This document shows, piece by piece, positions 32,618-40,090 of a DNA stretch of 64,000 bases. The translations under genes were made by a program, and so were the position numbers. Position 1 is the stretch's first letter. The number at the start of each line of letters is the position of its first letter. Source of the DNA: Microterricola viridarii (GTDB taxonomy: Bacteria > Actinomycetota > Actinomycetes > Actinomycetales > Microbacteriaceae). The notes under the pieces are model-generated. The model worked only from the letters and a program-made list of their open reading frames with translations. It had not been told where the DNA came from and did not search any database. The stretch covers positions 496,001-560,000 of the forward strand of contig NZ_CP014145.1 of assembly GCF_001542775.1 (NCBI RefSeq), read 5' to 3'.

Positions 32618-34185
32618 AGCGGCTCGGGGACGGTGTCGTCCCTCCCGCTGGTTGAGCCTGTCGAAACCCCGCCGGGTGAGCTGCTCCCGCTGGTTGAGCC
32701 TGTCGAAACCCCGCCGCGGGGCGCGGCTGCCGCGGCATCCGGGTCGGCGAAGGCCAGCTTCGGCACGAAGAACAGCAGCACGGCGGCGGCGAGGGCGCCG
32801 AGGCCGCACACCGCCCAGACCACCATGTAGCCGGCCAGGCTGGCCGCCGTCGAGGTGACCGCAGAAGCCGCCCCGGCCAGCAGCACCACACCGAAGACGG
32901 CGGAGGCGAACGATCCGCCGATCGTCTTCGTGGTGTTGGTGAGGGCGGATGCCACGCCGGTCTGCCCCTGCGGGGCCGCCGCGGCTGCAGCTGCCGGCAG
33001 CGCGCCGACGAGCGCGCCGGAGCCGACGCCGGCGATGAACATGTTCAGGAACACCTGCCACACCTCGAGGTGGAACGGGATGAACATGAGGTAGCCGAGG
33101 GCCACGAGGAACGCGGCCGCGATGAGCGCGACGCGCGGGCTGAACCGCTTGGACAGCACCGGGAACAGCAGTGCGCCGAGGATCATCGAGATCAGATAGG
33201 TACCGATGAGGGTGGAGATGTCGGAGGCGTCCAGGCCCAGCCCGTAGCCGTTGGCGGTGTCGGTGCCCGCGTAGGTGGCGAGCGGTGCCTGGGCACCGAG
33301 CAGGCTGATGCCGACGAGGCCGGCCGTCAACAACACCGGCCACATCGTCGGCTGGCGCATCACGCGCAGGTCGATGGCGGGGTCGGCCTGCTTCAGCTCC
33401 CACTTGCCGAACGGCCAGAAGCTCACCACTCCGACGGCGATCAGCGCCCACACCCACCAGGTCTCCGGGCCGTTGATGCGCATGAAGGTGAGCCCCGATG
33501 TGATCAGCAGCAGTCCGATGGTCAGCAGCGAGAAGCCGACGATGTCGAGCGAGCGCTTCTCGGTGCCCGGCTCGGATTCCGGCACGCCGAACAGGATCGC
33601 GAAGAAGACCAGGGTGACGGCGATCGCCGGCACGAAGAGGGTGAGTGTGACGTTCTCGCCGAGTGCGGCGAAGACGCGTCCGGCGCTCAGCGCGCCGATG
33701 ATCGCGCCGGCCTCCAGGGCGACGACGAGCAGCCCGGCTGCGCGCCGCGTCTGAGACGGGCCGCGCCCCGACCGGCGGCCGCGGTCGAAGATCAGCGCCA
33801 CCTCCAGCGGCAGCCAGACGACGTAGAAGCCCTGCAGCGCCCACGCCGCGAGGAAGCTCCAGAAATCGCCGGCGAAGGCGAGCCACCAACTGGCCGCCGC
33901 GGTCAGCACGGTGGAGGCGAGCAGGATGCGCTTGTGCCCGTACATGTCGCCGAGCTTCGCGAGGATCGGCACCACGAGCGCGGAGAGCAGCAGCTGGGCG
34001 GCCTCGAACCAGTTGAAGTCGGCGTCGTGGATGCCGAGGTGGTTGACCAGGTCGGGGATCAGCGGCACGTAGTACCCCTGCAGGATTCCGCTGGTGATTT
34101 CCACGAGGAACAGCCAGCCGATGATGGCCGCCGTCACGCCCGCGGCGGTGCGGGCGCCACTGCGCGCCGTCGCTGCTGAAGTCAT
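32608..34185 (-). CDS. MFS transporter, 14-helix DHA2 type, with repeat-derived C-terminus
   Basis: Drug/proton antiporter-like major facilitator. The 525-residue protein has about 14 hydrophobic segments, with QLLLSALVVPILAKLGDMYG and HKRILLAS (family motif A) and the motif-C-like GALSAGRVFAAL region. The C-terminal 35 residues (after FADPDAAAAAPR) are unlike any transporter: they consist of two copies of GGVSTGSTSG and end in PLVE. These are the direct translation of two 28-bp repeat copies and the R1 arm, so the gene end has been rewritten by repeats. TAGCAT 6 nt before the ATG marks a leaderless start. Confidence 0.85.
   Translation of the reverse strand: MTSAATARSGARTAAGVTAAIIGWLFLVEITSGILQGYYVPLIPDLVNHLGIHDADFNWFEAAQLLLSALVVPILAKLGDMYGHKRILLASTVLTAAASWWLAFAGDFWSFLAAWALQGFYVVWLPLEVALIFDRGRRSGRGPSQTRRAAGLLVVALEAGAIIGALSAGRVFAALGENVTLTLFVPAIAVTLVFFAILFGVPESEPGTEKRSLDIVGFSLLTIGLLLITSGLTFMRINGPETWWVWALIAVGVVSFWPFGKWELKQADPAIDLRVMRQPTMWPVLLTAGLVGISLLGAQAPLATYAGTDTANGYGLGLDASDISTLIGTYLISMILGALLFPVLSKRFSPRVALIAAAFLVALGYLMFIPFHLEVWQVFLNMFIAGVGSGALVGALPAAAAAAAPQGQTGVASALTNTTKTIGGSFASAVFGVVLLAGAASAVTSTAASLAGYMVVWAVCGLGALAAAVLLFFVPKLAFADPDAAAAAPRGGVSTGSTSGSSSPGGVSTGSTSGRDDTVPEPLVE
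32646..32715. repeat. Two copies of repeat R2 inside the MFS gene end
   Basis: CGCTGGTTGAGCCTGTCGAA plus ACCCCGCC occurs at 32646-32673 and 32688-32715, 42 bp (14 codons) apart, so the reading frame is kept. The same 28-bp core begins each unit of the array at 40.1-41.0 kb. Confidence 0.85.
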
Positions 34186-34191
34186 TCTGGG

Positions 34192-34197
34192 ATGCTA
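34192..34197 (-). promoter_or_regulatory. -10 box TAGCAT, leaderless promoter of MFS gene
   Basis: On the - strand TAGCAT, 6 nt, then the ATG at 34185. It lies 40 bp from the divergent leaderless promoter of the phosphoribosyltransferase gene. Confidence 0.5.
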
Positions 34198-34236
34198 CCG
34201 CCTGCGGCATCCGCAAAATGCTCAGAAAAGTGCGAT

Positions 34237-34242
34237 TACCCT
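34237..34242 (+). promoter_or_regulatory. -10 box TACCCT, leaderless phosphoribosyltransferase promoter
   Basis: TACCCT, 6 nt, then the ATG at 34249. Confidence 0.5.
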
Positions 34243-34248
34243 TACTCC

Positions 34249-34758
34249 ATGGCCTTTGATGCAGACGACTCCGCAGGATCCAACACCACCATCGAGAAGG
34301 AGATTCTCGAATGGTCTGATTTCGCCGACGCGTCGCGCGGCCTGGCGGAGGACGTGCTGAAGAGCGGGTTCGTTCCCGAGGTGGTCATCGCCGTGGCCCG
34401 CGGCGGCCTGCTGCTGGCCGGTGCCATCTCGTATGCACTCGGTACCAAGAACTGTGGCTCGATCAACGTCGAGTTCTACACCGGCGTGAACGAGCGCCTC
34501 CCGGAGCCGCAGCTGGCCGCGCCGATGCTCGATGCTCCCGCCCTCGCCGGCAAGCGCGTGCTGCTCGTCGATGACGTCTCGGACTCCGGCCACACGCTCG
34601 TCAAGGTGCTCGGCATCCTGGCTGAGAACGGCGCAGAGGTGCGTACGGCGACCCTGTACACGAAGCCGCACACGGTGCTGGAGCCCAACTTCTACTACCG
34701 CAAGACGGCCGGCTGGATCGTCTTCCCCTGGTCGGCCCTGCCGCCCGTCTCTGTCTAG
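34249..34758 (+). CDS. Phosphoribosyltransferase family protein
   Basis: Type I phosphoribosyltransferase fold. The 169-residue protein carries the PRPP-binding motif [15 protein letters not shown] (about 105-120), an early [17 protein letters not shown] and a hood segment [11 protein letters not shown] near the C-terminus. The layout resembles xanthine/hypoxanthine-type PRTases (Gpt-like), but the base specificity cannot be read from the hood. Start set by the leaderless -10 box; a 19-residue upstream extension in frame is rejected. ung starts 4 nt after its stop. Confidence 0.82.
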   Translation: MAFDADDSAGSNTTIEKEILEWSDFADASRGLAEDVLKSGFVPEVVIAVARGGLLLAGAISYALGTKNCGSINVEFYTGVNERLPEPQLAAPMLDAPALAGKRVLLVDDVSDSGHTLVKVLGILAENGAEVRTATLYTKPHTVLEPNFYYRKTAGWIVFPWSALPPVSV

Positions 34759-34762
34759 TCTC

Positions 34763-35476
34763 GTGGCAGGCGCTTTCGACCGCTCCGCCGTGCACGCGGG
34801 GTGGCTGGACGCGCTCGAGCCTGTTGCCGGCGAGCTGGCCGGGCTCGAGGCGTTCCTCGCCTCCGAGCCCGGCTACCTGCCGGCACCGGACGCTGTGCTG
34901 CGGGCGCTCCGCGTCGACCCGCAAGACGTGCGGGTGCTCATCGTCGGCCAGGACCCATACCCGACGCCGGGGCACGCCGTGGGGCTGGCGTTCTCGACCG
35001 CGCCGCACGTTCGGCCACTGCCGCGCAGCCTCGCCAACATCTACACCGAGCTGCGTGACGACCTCGACCTGCCGACGCCGGAACACGGCGACCTGAGCGC
35101 CTGGTCGGACAGAGGCGTGCTGCTGCTGAACCGCGTGCTCACGGTGCGGCCGGGGGAGGCCGGCTCGCACCGGCGGCGCGGCTGGGAGGCAGTGACAGAG
35201 CAGGTGATCCGGGCGCTTGCTGAGCGCGCCCCCGCGCAGCCGCTGGTCGCCATCCTCTGGGGCAACGACGCGCAGGCGATCGCGCCGCTGCTGGAAGGCG
35301 TGCCCGTGATCGCCTCGGCGCACCCGAGCCCGCTGTCAGCCCGGCGCGGGTTCTTCGGTTCCCGCCCGTTCAGCCGGGCCAACGCCCTGCTCGTCGAACA
35401 GGGCGGCGAGGCCATCGACTGGTGGCTGGGCGGAACGGCGATCGCGCCGCATCCGACCCTCGAAATCTTCCGTTAA
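34763..35476 (+). CDS. ung: Uracil-DNA glycosylase, family 1
   Basis: Removes uracil from DNA in base-excision repair. About 237 residues from the GTG at 34763, with the water-activating loop [18 protein letters not shown] (catalytic Asp about 68), the [14 protein letters not shown] segment that holds the uracil-binding Asn, and the DNA-intercalating loop [19 protein letters not shown] (catalytic His about 190). The start lies 4 nt after the phosphoribosyltransferase stop, so translation is probably coupled. Length and motifs match actinobacterial Ung closely. Confidence 0.95.
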   Translation: MAGAFDRSAVHAGWLDALEPVAGELAGLEAFLASEPGYLPAPDAVLRALRVDPQDVRVLIVGQDPYPTPGHAVGLAFSTAPHVRPLPRSLANIYTELRDDLDLPTPEHGDLSAWSDRGVLLLNRVLTVRPGEAGSHRRRGWEAVTEQVIRALAERAPAQPLVAILWGNDAQAIAPLLEGVPVIASAHPSPLSARRGFFGSRPFSRANALLVEQGGEAIDWWLGGTAIAPHPTLEIFR

Positions 35477-35487
35477 TACGCGTCGTT

Positions 35488-35493
35488 TACGCT
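35488..35493 (+). promoter_or_regulatory. -10 box TACGCT, leaderless GNAT promoter
   Basis: TACGCT, 6 nt, then the ATG at 35500. The box decides this start over an upstream in-frame extension that overlaps ung. Confidence 0.5.
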
Positions 35494-35499
35494 GGCGTC

Positions 35500-36078
35500 A
35501 TGCTTGAAGAGGAATACCAGCAGCGCCGCACGCTGCCGCGCCGGCTGCGCAAGCCCGAGCCTCCCGAGGCGCCGTTCGACTACACGCTGCGCGAGGCGGT
35601 GGCGGCCGATCTGCCGTCGGTGCGCGAGATCTACAACTACTACGTGGCGAACTCGACAGTCACCTTCGACGAAGACGCCATGACGCTGGCCGAGTGGCGC
35701 GACAAGTTCGCCTACCTCGGCAAGCTCGGCATGCCATTCATCGTCGCCGTCTCGCCGACGCAGCAGATCCTCGGCTACGCGCTGGTGACGCCGTGGACCC
35801 AGAAGCGCGCCTACCGCTACACGGTCGAGAACTCGATCTACCTGGGCCCGGCCGCGACCGGCAAGGGGCTCGGCCGGGTGCTTCTGGCCGACCTGATCGA
35901 GCGCTCGGCGGATGCCGGCCTGAAGCAGATGATCGCCGTCATCGCCGATCAGGGCGCCGACGCCTCGCTCGCCCTGCACCGCGAATTCGGGTTCCGGGAG
36001 ACCGGCCGGATGGGCCGTGTCGGCTTCAAGTTCGATCGCTGGCTCGGCATCGTGATGATGCAGCTCTCGCTCAGCTAG
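35500..36078 (+). CDS. GNAT N-acetyltransferase, phosphinothricin acetyltransferase-like
   Basis: GCN5-related acetyltransferase of the PAT/MddA type, which acetylates amino-acid analogs such as phosphinothricin or methionine sulfoximine. The 192-residue protein has a charged N-terminal extension (about 1-28), then YTLREAVAADLPSVREIYN, TVTFDEDAMTLAEWRDK, the acetyl-CoA loop GPAATGKGLGRVLLADLIE (motif A, about 118-136), IAVIADQGADASLALHREFGF and RMGRVGFKFDRWLGIVMMQ, all typical of this group. Whether it confers herbicide resistance cannot be said from sequence. Confidence 0.85.
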   Translation: MLEEEYQQRRTLPRRLRKPEPPEAPFDYTLREAVAADLPSVREIYNYYVANSTVTFDEDAMTLAEWRDKFAYLGKLGMPFIVAVSPTQQILGYALVTPWTQKRAYRYTVENSIYLGPAATGKGLGRVLLADLIERSADAGLKQMIAVIADQGADASLALHREFGFRETGRMGRVGFKFDRWLGIVMMQLSLS

Positions 36079-36104
36079 CCGTTCTCGCCTCCCACCCGCC
36101 AGAG

Positions 36105-36171
36105 TCCGTTGAGAGCGGTCAAATGGCCGGTTTGGGTGGCCGAAAGTGGCCATTTGACCGCTCTCAACGGA
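36105..36171. repeat. 24-bp perfect inverted repeat with 19-nt loop
   Basis: The arms at 36105-36128 and 36148-36171 are exact complements over 24 bp; each contains GAGAGCGGTCAAATGGCC or its complement. The loop contains a further GGCC that allows alternative pairing. It lies between two convergent genes and works at least as a bidirectional terminator, although the arms are longer than usual. Confidence 0.85.
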
Positions 36172-36173
36172 AC

Positions 36174-37009
36174 TTAGAGGGCGGGCGGATGCCGCGGGGC
36201 GGGCGTCGTGACCCGGCCGAGCACCGTGAGCAGCGAGCGTTGCGGCACCAGCCGCACGGCGCGCGCCGAGAACGCGTTTCCGACGCCGCTGACCACGCGC
36301 GGCGGTGTTGAGCGCCGGTCCAGTGCGCGGAACGCCGTGCCGATCACGTCGGCCGCGCTCTGCGGGGCTCCGAACGAGACGCCCTCGCTGCCGGCGACCT
36401 GTTTGAACTCGGTGGCGGTCGGGCCGGGGCAGAGCGCCAGCACCTTGAGACCGGTGCCCTTCGCCTCTGACCACAGCCCCTCGGTGAAGCTCAGCACGTA
36501 GGCCTTCGTCGCCGCATACACAGACATGAAAGGCACCGGTTGGAACGCCGCAGTGCTCGCCACGTTGATCAGCGCACCGGTCGCCGGGGCGGAGCGGGAG
36601 TGCCGCACAAGTTCCGGCCAGAGCTCGTGGGTGAGCTGGGTGAGCGCGGTCACGTTCAGCTGCACCTCCTCGTGCAGGCGTTTGCCTGGCAGCGCGCTGA
36701 ATCGGCCATAACTGCCGAAGCCGGCGTTGTTGACGAGGGTGGCCACCTGGATGCCGCGGGTCCGGAGGTCTGCCGTGAGGGTCGCGACGGCATCCGGGGC
36801 ACTGAGATCGAGGGGATCACGGTCGACGCGGTGCCGAAGCGCTCTGCGAGGTCGACGGCGAGGGCCTCCAGCCGGTCTTGCCGTCTGGCCACGAGCACGA
36901 GGTCGGCGCCGCGGGCGGCGAACTCGCGGGCGAACGCGGCGCCGAGGCCACTGCTCGCGCCGGTGATGAGCACCGTCGTGCCCATCGGATTGAAGACGAA
37001 ACGAGACAT
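36174..37009 (-). pseudogene. Short-chain dehydrogenase/reductase, frameshifted
   Basis: SDR of the DltE/YqjQ-like group. Joined across one frame break it is about 278 residues: [20 protein letters not shown] and [13 protein letters not shown] at the N-terminus, [13 protein letters not shown], and the catalytic Ser/Tyr region INVASTAAFQPVPFMSVYAA with TKAYVLSFTEGL. The break is in the G run 36812-36815 (+ strand); adding one base gives [15 protein letters not shown] in place of nonsense. Both halves are fully conserved, so an assembly error is the simpler explanation. TAGCCT 6 nt before the ATG (37021-37016) indicates a leaderless start. Confidence 0.82.
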
Positions 37010-37015
37010 GGCTTC

Positions 37016-37021
37016 AGGCTA
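37016..37021 (-). promoter_or_regulatory. -10 box TAGCCT, leaderless SDR promoter
   Basis: On the - strand TAGCCT, 6 nt, then the ATG at 37009. Confidence 0.5.
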
Positions 37022-37038
37022 GACCTCGAGGTGCTCGC

Positions 37039-37082
37039 GCGCTCCTGTCAAAAACGCTCCTGTCAAAAGCAGAAAGGAGCGC
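37039..37082 (-). terminator. Hairpin with internal 15-bp direct repeat
   Basis: GCGCTCCT (37039-37046) pairs with AGGAGCGC (37075-37082). Inside, CGCTCCTGTCAAAA occurs twice (37040-37053, 37055-37068). It lies downstream of the 37112-37417 gene and probably terminates it. Confidence 0.45.
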
Positions 37083-37111
37083 ACTGCGGGGCTGCGCCGC
37101 GAGGCCCCGCG

Positions 37112-37417
37112 CTAGGAGCGGGGCATGCCGCGCCGGGCCAGGGCCCAGCCGCCCCGGGCGGCCAGCGCGAGCGCGCCGACGGCTGCGAGTGCCAGGCCGA
37201 GCAGTGCCAGTGGGGTCACGTGCACGCCGGCATCCGGGGCGAATACCGTCTGCGGCAGTGGGGCGTAGGCGAACCAGCCGATGCTGGTCTGCGGCGCCGG
37301 CAGGAGCATCAGCAGTGCGCCGGTGAGCACCAGCAGAACGGCGAGTACGAGCCCGCCGACCCGCAGCCATGCTGAGCGGCGGGGATCGGAGGTGCTGGGC
37401 ATGCCGACTTCGCTCAT
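37112..37417 (-). CDS. Small two-helix membrane protein, unknown function
   Basis: Not recognised. The 101-residue protein has two hydrophobic helices (about 20-41 and 70-88) joined by an extracellular loop containing TSIGWFAYAPLP, with a basic C-terminus (ARGGWALARRG). It resembles short conserved actinobacterial membrane proteins. TAGTCT 6 nt before the ATG supports a real, leaderless gene. Confidence 0.65.
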   Translation of the reverse strand: MSEVGMPSTSDPRRSAWLRVGGLVLAVLLVLTGALLMLLPAPQTSIGWFAYAPLPQTVFAPDAGVHVTPLALLGLALAAVGALALAARGGWALARRGMPRS

Positions 37418-37423
37418 GCCGCG

Positions 37424-37429
37424 AGACTA
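37424..37429 (-). promoter_or_regulatory. -10 box TAGTCT, leaderless promoter of small membrane gene
   Basis: On the - strand TAGTCT, 6 nt, then the ATG at 37417. Confidence 0.45.
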
Positions 37430-37466
37430 GGCCATCGGTGCGCGCACGCGCCACGAGCTCGGAAAC

Positions 37467-37472
37467 TAGGAT
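37467..37472 (+). promoter_or_regulatory. -10 box TAGGAT, leaderless promoter
   Basis: TAGGAT, 6 nt, then the ATG at 37479. It is 38 bp from the divergent leaderless promoter on the other strand. Confidence 0.5.
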
Positions 37473-37478
37473 CGAGGG

Positions 37479-37925
37479 ATGCCCACCGACGCCCCCACCG
37501 ATGACCGTGCCGCGCTCCCGCCCCGCCCCGCGCGCCACACCGTGCTGCGCTCCTTCGCCGGGCACCTCGACGCGGCCCCGGATGCCGTCTTCGCGGCGAT
37601 CCGGCAGCGGATGAGCGATCTCCCCGGCGTCTGGGTCGATGTCGCGGGCCGGGAGATCGTGCAGCAGGGCACCTGGTGGTACCGCGGCGAGTATCGCGTG
37701 ATGGCGGAACCGCTCGACGAGGACGCCGAGCCGGGCGCCGCGGCCGGCACCCGCGTGGAGCACGAGATCGTGAACGTCGCCCAGCGGCCGCACTGGGCCG
37801 GGCCCGTCATCGGGCGCCGGCTGCTCGCCGAGGCGCCGTACGCCTTCCATTCGCTGCTGAGCGAGATCGCGGCCGAACTCGATCCCGAGACCGAGACCGA
37901 GGACGAGACCGACCCGGTCGACTAG
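37479..37925 (+). CDS. Conserved hypothetical protein, possibly SRPBCC-like
   Basis: Not firmly recognised. The 148-residue soluble protein has HTVLRSFAGHLDAAPDAVFAAI near the N-terminus, a pattern seen at the start of START/SRPBCC ligand-binding domains (first strand and first helix), strands around WWYRGEYRVMAEPL and RVEHEIVNVAQRP, and a C-terminal helix FHSLLSEIAAEL, followed by an acidic tail. It could bind a small hydrophobic ligand, but that is inference. Its stop overlaps the convergent ABC permease stop by 4 bp. Confidence 0.65.
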   Translation: MPTDAPTDDRAALPPRPARHTVLRSFAGHLDAAPDAVFAAIRQRMSDLPGVWVDVAGREIVQQGTWWYRGEYRVMAEPLDEDAEPGAAAGTRVEHEIVNVAQRPHWAGPVIGRRLLAEAPYAFHSLLSEIAAELDPETETEDETDPVD

Positions 37926-38626
37926 TTCTTCGGCGTCGCGCGGCGCAGCACCGCATAGCCCGCGACCCCGGCCACGGCGGTGAGAAGCAGCGACCAAGCG
38001 GCGATTCCCACCATGCCGTTTGCGGCCGCCCACGCGCCGATCGCGGCCCAGCTGTTCGTGTAGGCGACGAGGGCGAACAGCCCGACGAGGGCTGCGCCGC
38101 CGACGATCCAGAACACGACCATGCCGTTGATGCGCCAGCGCATGTAGATCGTGGCGATCGCGGCGCCCAGAAAGAAGAACAGCAGCTGGATCGCGAAGTA
38201 CACGAAGAAGTGCTCGAGCGGGCTACCGCCTCCGTTCCACGCGGCGGTGAACAGCATGCCGCCCAGCCACCAGCCGTCGCTGGCCTGCTCGATGGCGGCG
38301 AGCACGCTGAGGGCCACCGCGTTGGCCGCCGAGATGAGCGTGAAGGTGAGCGCCGTGCCGAGGTAGAACTCGCGCCGGGTCACGCTGAAGCCGAGCGCGA
38401 ACGGAAAGCTCAGGTTGATCGACATGATCGCGGCGACCATCAGGTAGATGATGATGGACGTCACCGCTCCACTCGCCAGCCCGTCGCTCGGCACGCCGAC
38501 GGAGCGCAGGATCATCCAGATTGCGATGGTGATGGTGAATGCGGTGCCGAGGATGATCCAGGGCAGCACGACGTAGGTCCAGCGGTTGACGAGGTGCATG
38601 CGCACGACGTTCCAAATGCGGGTCAT
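37922..38626 (-). CDS. ABC transporter permease-like membrane protein
   Basis: Third gene of the GntR-ABC operon. The 234-residue protein has a cytoplasmic start (MTRIWNVVRMHLVNRW) and six hydrophobic segments with FALGFSVTRREFYLGTALTF between the second and third. This is the layout of six-helix permeases paired with stand-alone ABC ATPases in bacteriocin or antibiotic-resistance exporters. It follows the ATPase gene after 20 bp. Substrate unknown. Confidence 0.8.
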   Translation of the reverse strand: MTRIWNVVRMHLVNRWTYVVLPWIILGTAFTITIAIWMILRSVGVPSDGLASGAVTSIIIYLMVAAIMSINLSFPFALGFSVTRREFYLGTALTFTLISAANAVALSVLAAIEQASDGWWLGGMLFTAAWNGGGSPLEHFFVYFAIQLLFFFLGAAIATIYMRWRINGMVVFWIVGGAALVGLFALVAYTNSWAAIGAWAAANGMVGIAAWSLLLTAVAGVAGYAVLRRATPKN

Positions 38627-38646
38627 GAGTTGGTCCCTTCCGTGGT

Positions 38647-39549
38647 TCAGGCCGTGGCCGGAAAGTCATGGGCGGCTGCGCTCGTCGTGCGCACGACCAG
38701 CTGCTGCAGTGACACTGGCAGCAACTCCACCCCGGCCGCCGCGGCATCCGCCTGTTCGAGTGCGCTCAGCTGACCGTTGATGGTGGCGGATGCCAGCCCG
38801 CCGATGCTTTCGCGGTGCAGCAGTTCCCGCCCCGCGGTGAAGGCATCGACCGCGCTGCGGGTGCCCGCGATGGTGGTGGCGGAGCCGCGCAGGTCCTCCG
38901 CCTCCGCGTCGATGATGATGCGGCCCTGGTCGATGACGAGCACGTGCTCGAGCAGATTGCTCACCTCGTCGATCAGGTGGGTGGAGAGGATGACGGTGCG
39001 CGGGTGCTCGGCGTAGTCACTCAGCAGCCGATCGTAGAAGAGCTGCCGGGCCACGGCGTCCAGGCCGAGGTACGGTTCGTCGAAAAAGGTGAGCGGCGCC
39101 CGGGAGGCGAGCCCGACGATCACGCCGACCGCCGAGAGCTGGCCGCGGGAGAGCTTCTTCATCGGGCGGTTCAGCGGAACGGCGAACTCGTCGATGAGCT
39201 GCGCCGCGAAGCCGCCATCCCAGTTGCGGAAGAACCAGGGTGCGCTGGTGAAGACGTGCTTGGCGCGGAACTCGTCTGGGTACTTCTGGCTCTCCTTGAT
39301 GAAGCAGATCTTCGATAGCACGTCGGCGTTCTCGACCGGGCTCGAACCGAACACACTGATGGTGCCGGAGCTGGCGAAGTCCTGCCCGGTGAGCAGCTGC
39401 ATCAGTGTCGTCTTGCCTGCGCCGTTGCGGCCGAGCAGCCCGTAGATCGTGTTCTCGCGCACCTGGAAGGTCGCATCATCGACGGCGGTGACCGAGCCGA
39501 AGCGTTTGCTCAGCGCGGAGACGGAGACGACGGGGGAGGTGTCGGTCAT
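38647..39549 (-). CDS. ABC transporter ATP-binding protein
   Basis: Exporter-type ATPase of 300 residues: Walker A GRNGAGKTTLMQLL, Q-loop CFIKESQKYP, signature KLSRGQLSAVG (LSRGQ in place of LSGGQ), Walker B PLTFFDEPYLGLD, H-loop STHLIDE. The C-terminal 80 residues are an extra domain as in YtrB/BcrA relatives. Coupled to the GntR gene by an ATGA overlap and to a six-helix permease downstream. Confidence 0.9.
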   Translation of the reverse strand: MTDTSPVVSVSALSKRFGSVTAVDDATFQVRENTIYGLLGRNGAGKTTLMQLLTGQDFASSGTISVFGSSPVENADVLSKICFIKESQKYPDEFRAKHVFTSAPWFFRNWDGGFAAQLIDEFAVPLNRPMKKLSRGQLSAVGVIVGLASRAPLTFFDEPYLGLDAVARQLFYDRLLSDYAEHPRTVILSTHLIDEVSNLLEHVLVIDQGRIIIDAEAEDLRGSATTIAGTRSAVDAFTAGRELLHRESIGGLASATINGQLSALEQADAAAAGVELLPVSLQQLVVRTTSAAAHDFPATA

Positions 39550-39971
39550 GAGAGCTGCTCCTTGTGGGGGAGGGATGCGGGGTCTGAGGGGTGGGGTGTT
39601 GGTTGCGCTACGGCCTCGATGAGGAGCAGCTCGCCGAGCTGTGTGGGGGAGATGCCGAGCTTCGTCGCCTCGGTGAGAAGTGGCCGCAGGTACTCCAGCG
39701 CGAAGCGGGCCCGCCGGGCCGAGATGAGGCGCTGGCGGGCGCCGCTCGCGACGAACATGCCGATGCCGCGCTTCTTGTAGAGCACGTCGTCGTCGACGAG
39801 CAGGTTGACGCCTTTCAGTGCCGTGGCCGGGTTGATCTTGTAGAACGCGGCAAACTCGTTGGTGGAGGGCACCTGGCTCTCTTCGGCGAGCACGCCGTCG
39901 ATGATGTCGTTCTCGACCCGCTCGGCGATCTGGACGAAGATCGGGCGCTCATCGCTGATGATCATCGACAT
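39546..39971 (-). CDS. GntR-family regulator, YtrA subfamily
   Basis: Transcription regulator controlling its own ABC operon. The 141-residue protein has an N-terminal winged HTH (PIFVQIAERVENDIIDG, VPSTNEFAAFYKINPATALK, LYKKRGIGMFVA) and only a short C-terminal dimerisation helix region, which is the YtrA type. In Bacillus, YtrA represses an ABC operon induced by cell-wall antibiotics; that role is transferred by analogy. It is first in the operon, with an inverted repeat CAACTA-N6-TAGTTG (40000-40017) just upstream. Confidence 0.88.
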   Translation of the reverse strand: MSMIISDERPIFVQIAERVENDIIDGVLAEESQVPSTNEFAAFYKINPATALKGVNLLVDDDVLYKKRGIGMFVASGARQRLISARRARFALEYLRPLLTEATKLGISPTQLGELLLIEAVAQPTPHPSDPASLPHKEQLS

Positions 39972-39999
39972 GACTTGATCGCTTCACTAGTCATGTAAC

Positions 40000-40029
40000 C
40001 AACTAACGCGCTAGTTGAGGATTTGTCAA
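40000..40029 (-). promoter_or_regulatory. Operator and -35 of the GntR-ABC operon
   Basis: On the - strand TTGACA (40029-40024) precedes a perfect inverted repeat CAACTA-N6-TAGTTG (40017-40000), which lies where the spacer and -10 should be. This is the expected place for autorepression by the GntR protein. The -10 itself is poor (TTAGTT, 17 bp away). Confidence 0.5.
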
Positions 40030-40090
40030 CTCTTTAACTCTGGGTCCGCGAGGCCCCTCAGCCCCGCTGATTGAGCATGTCCTGGTTCGT

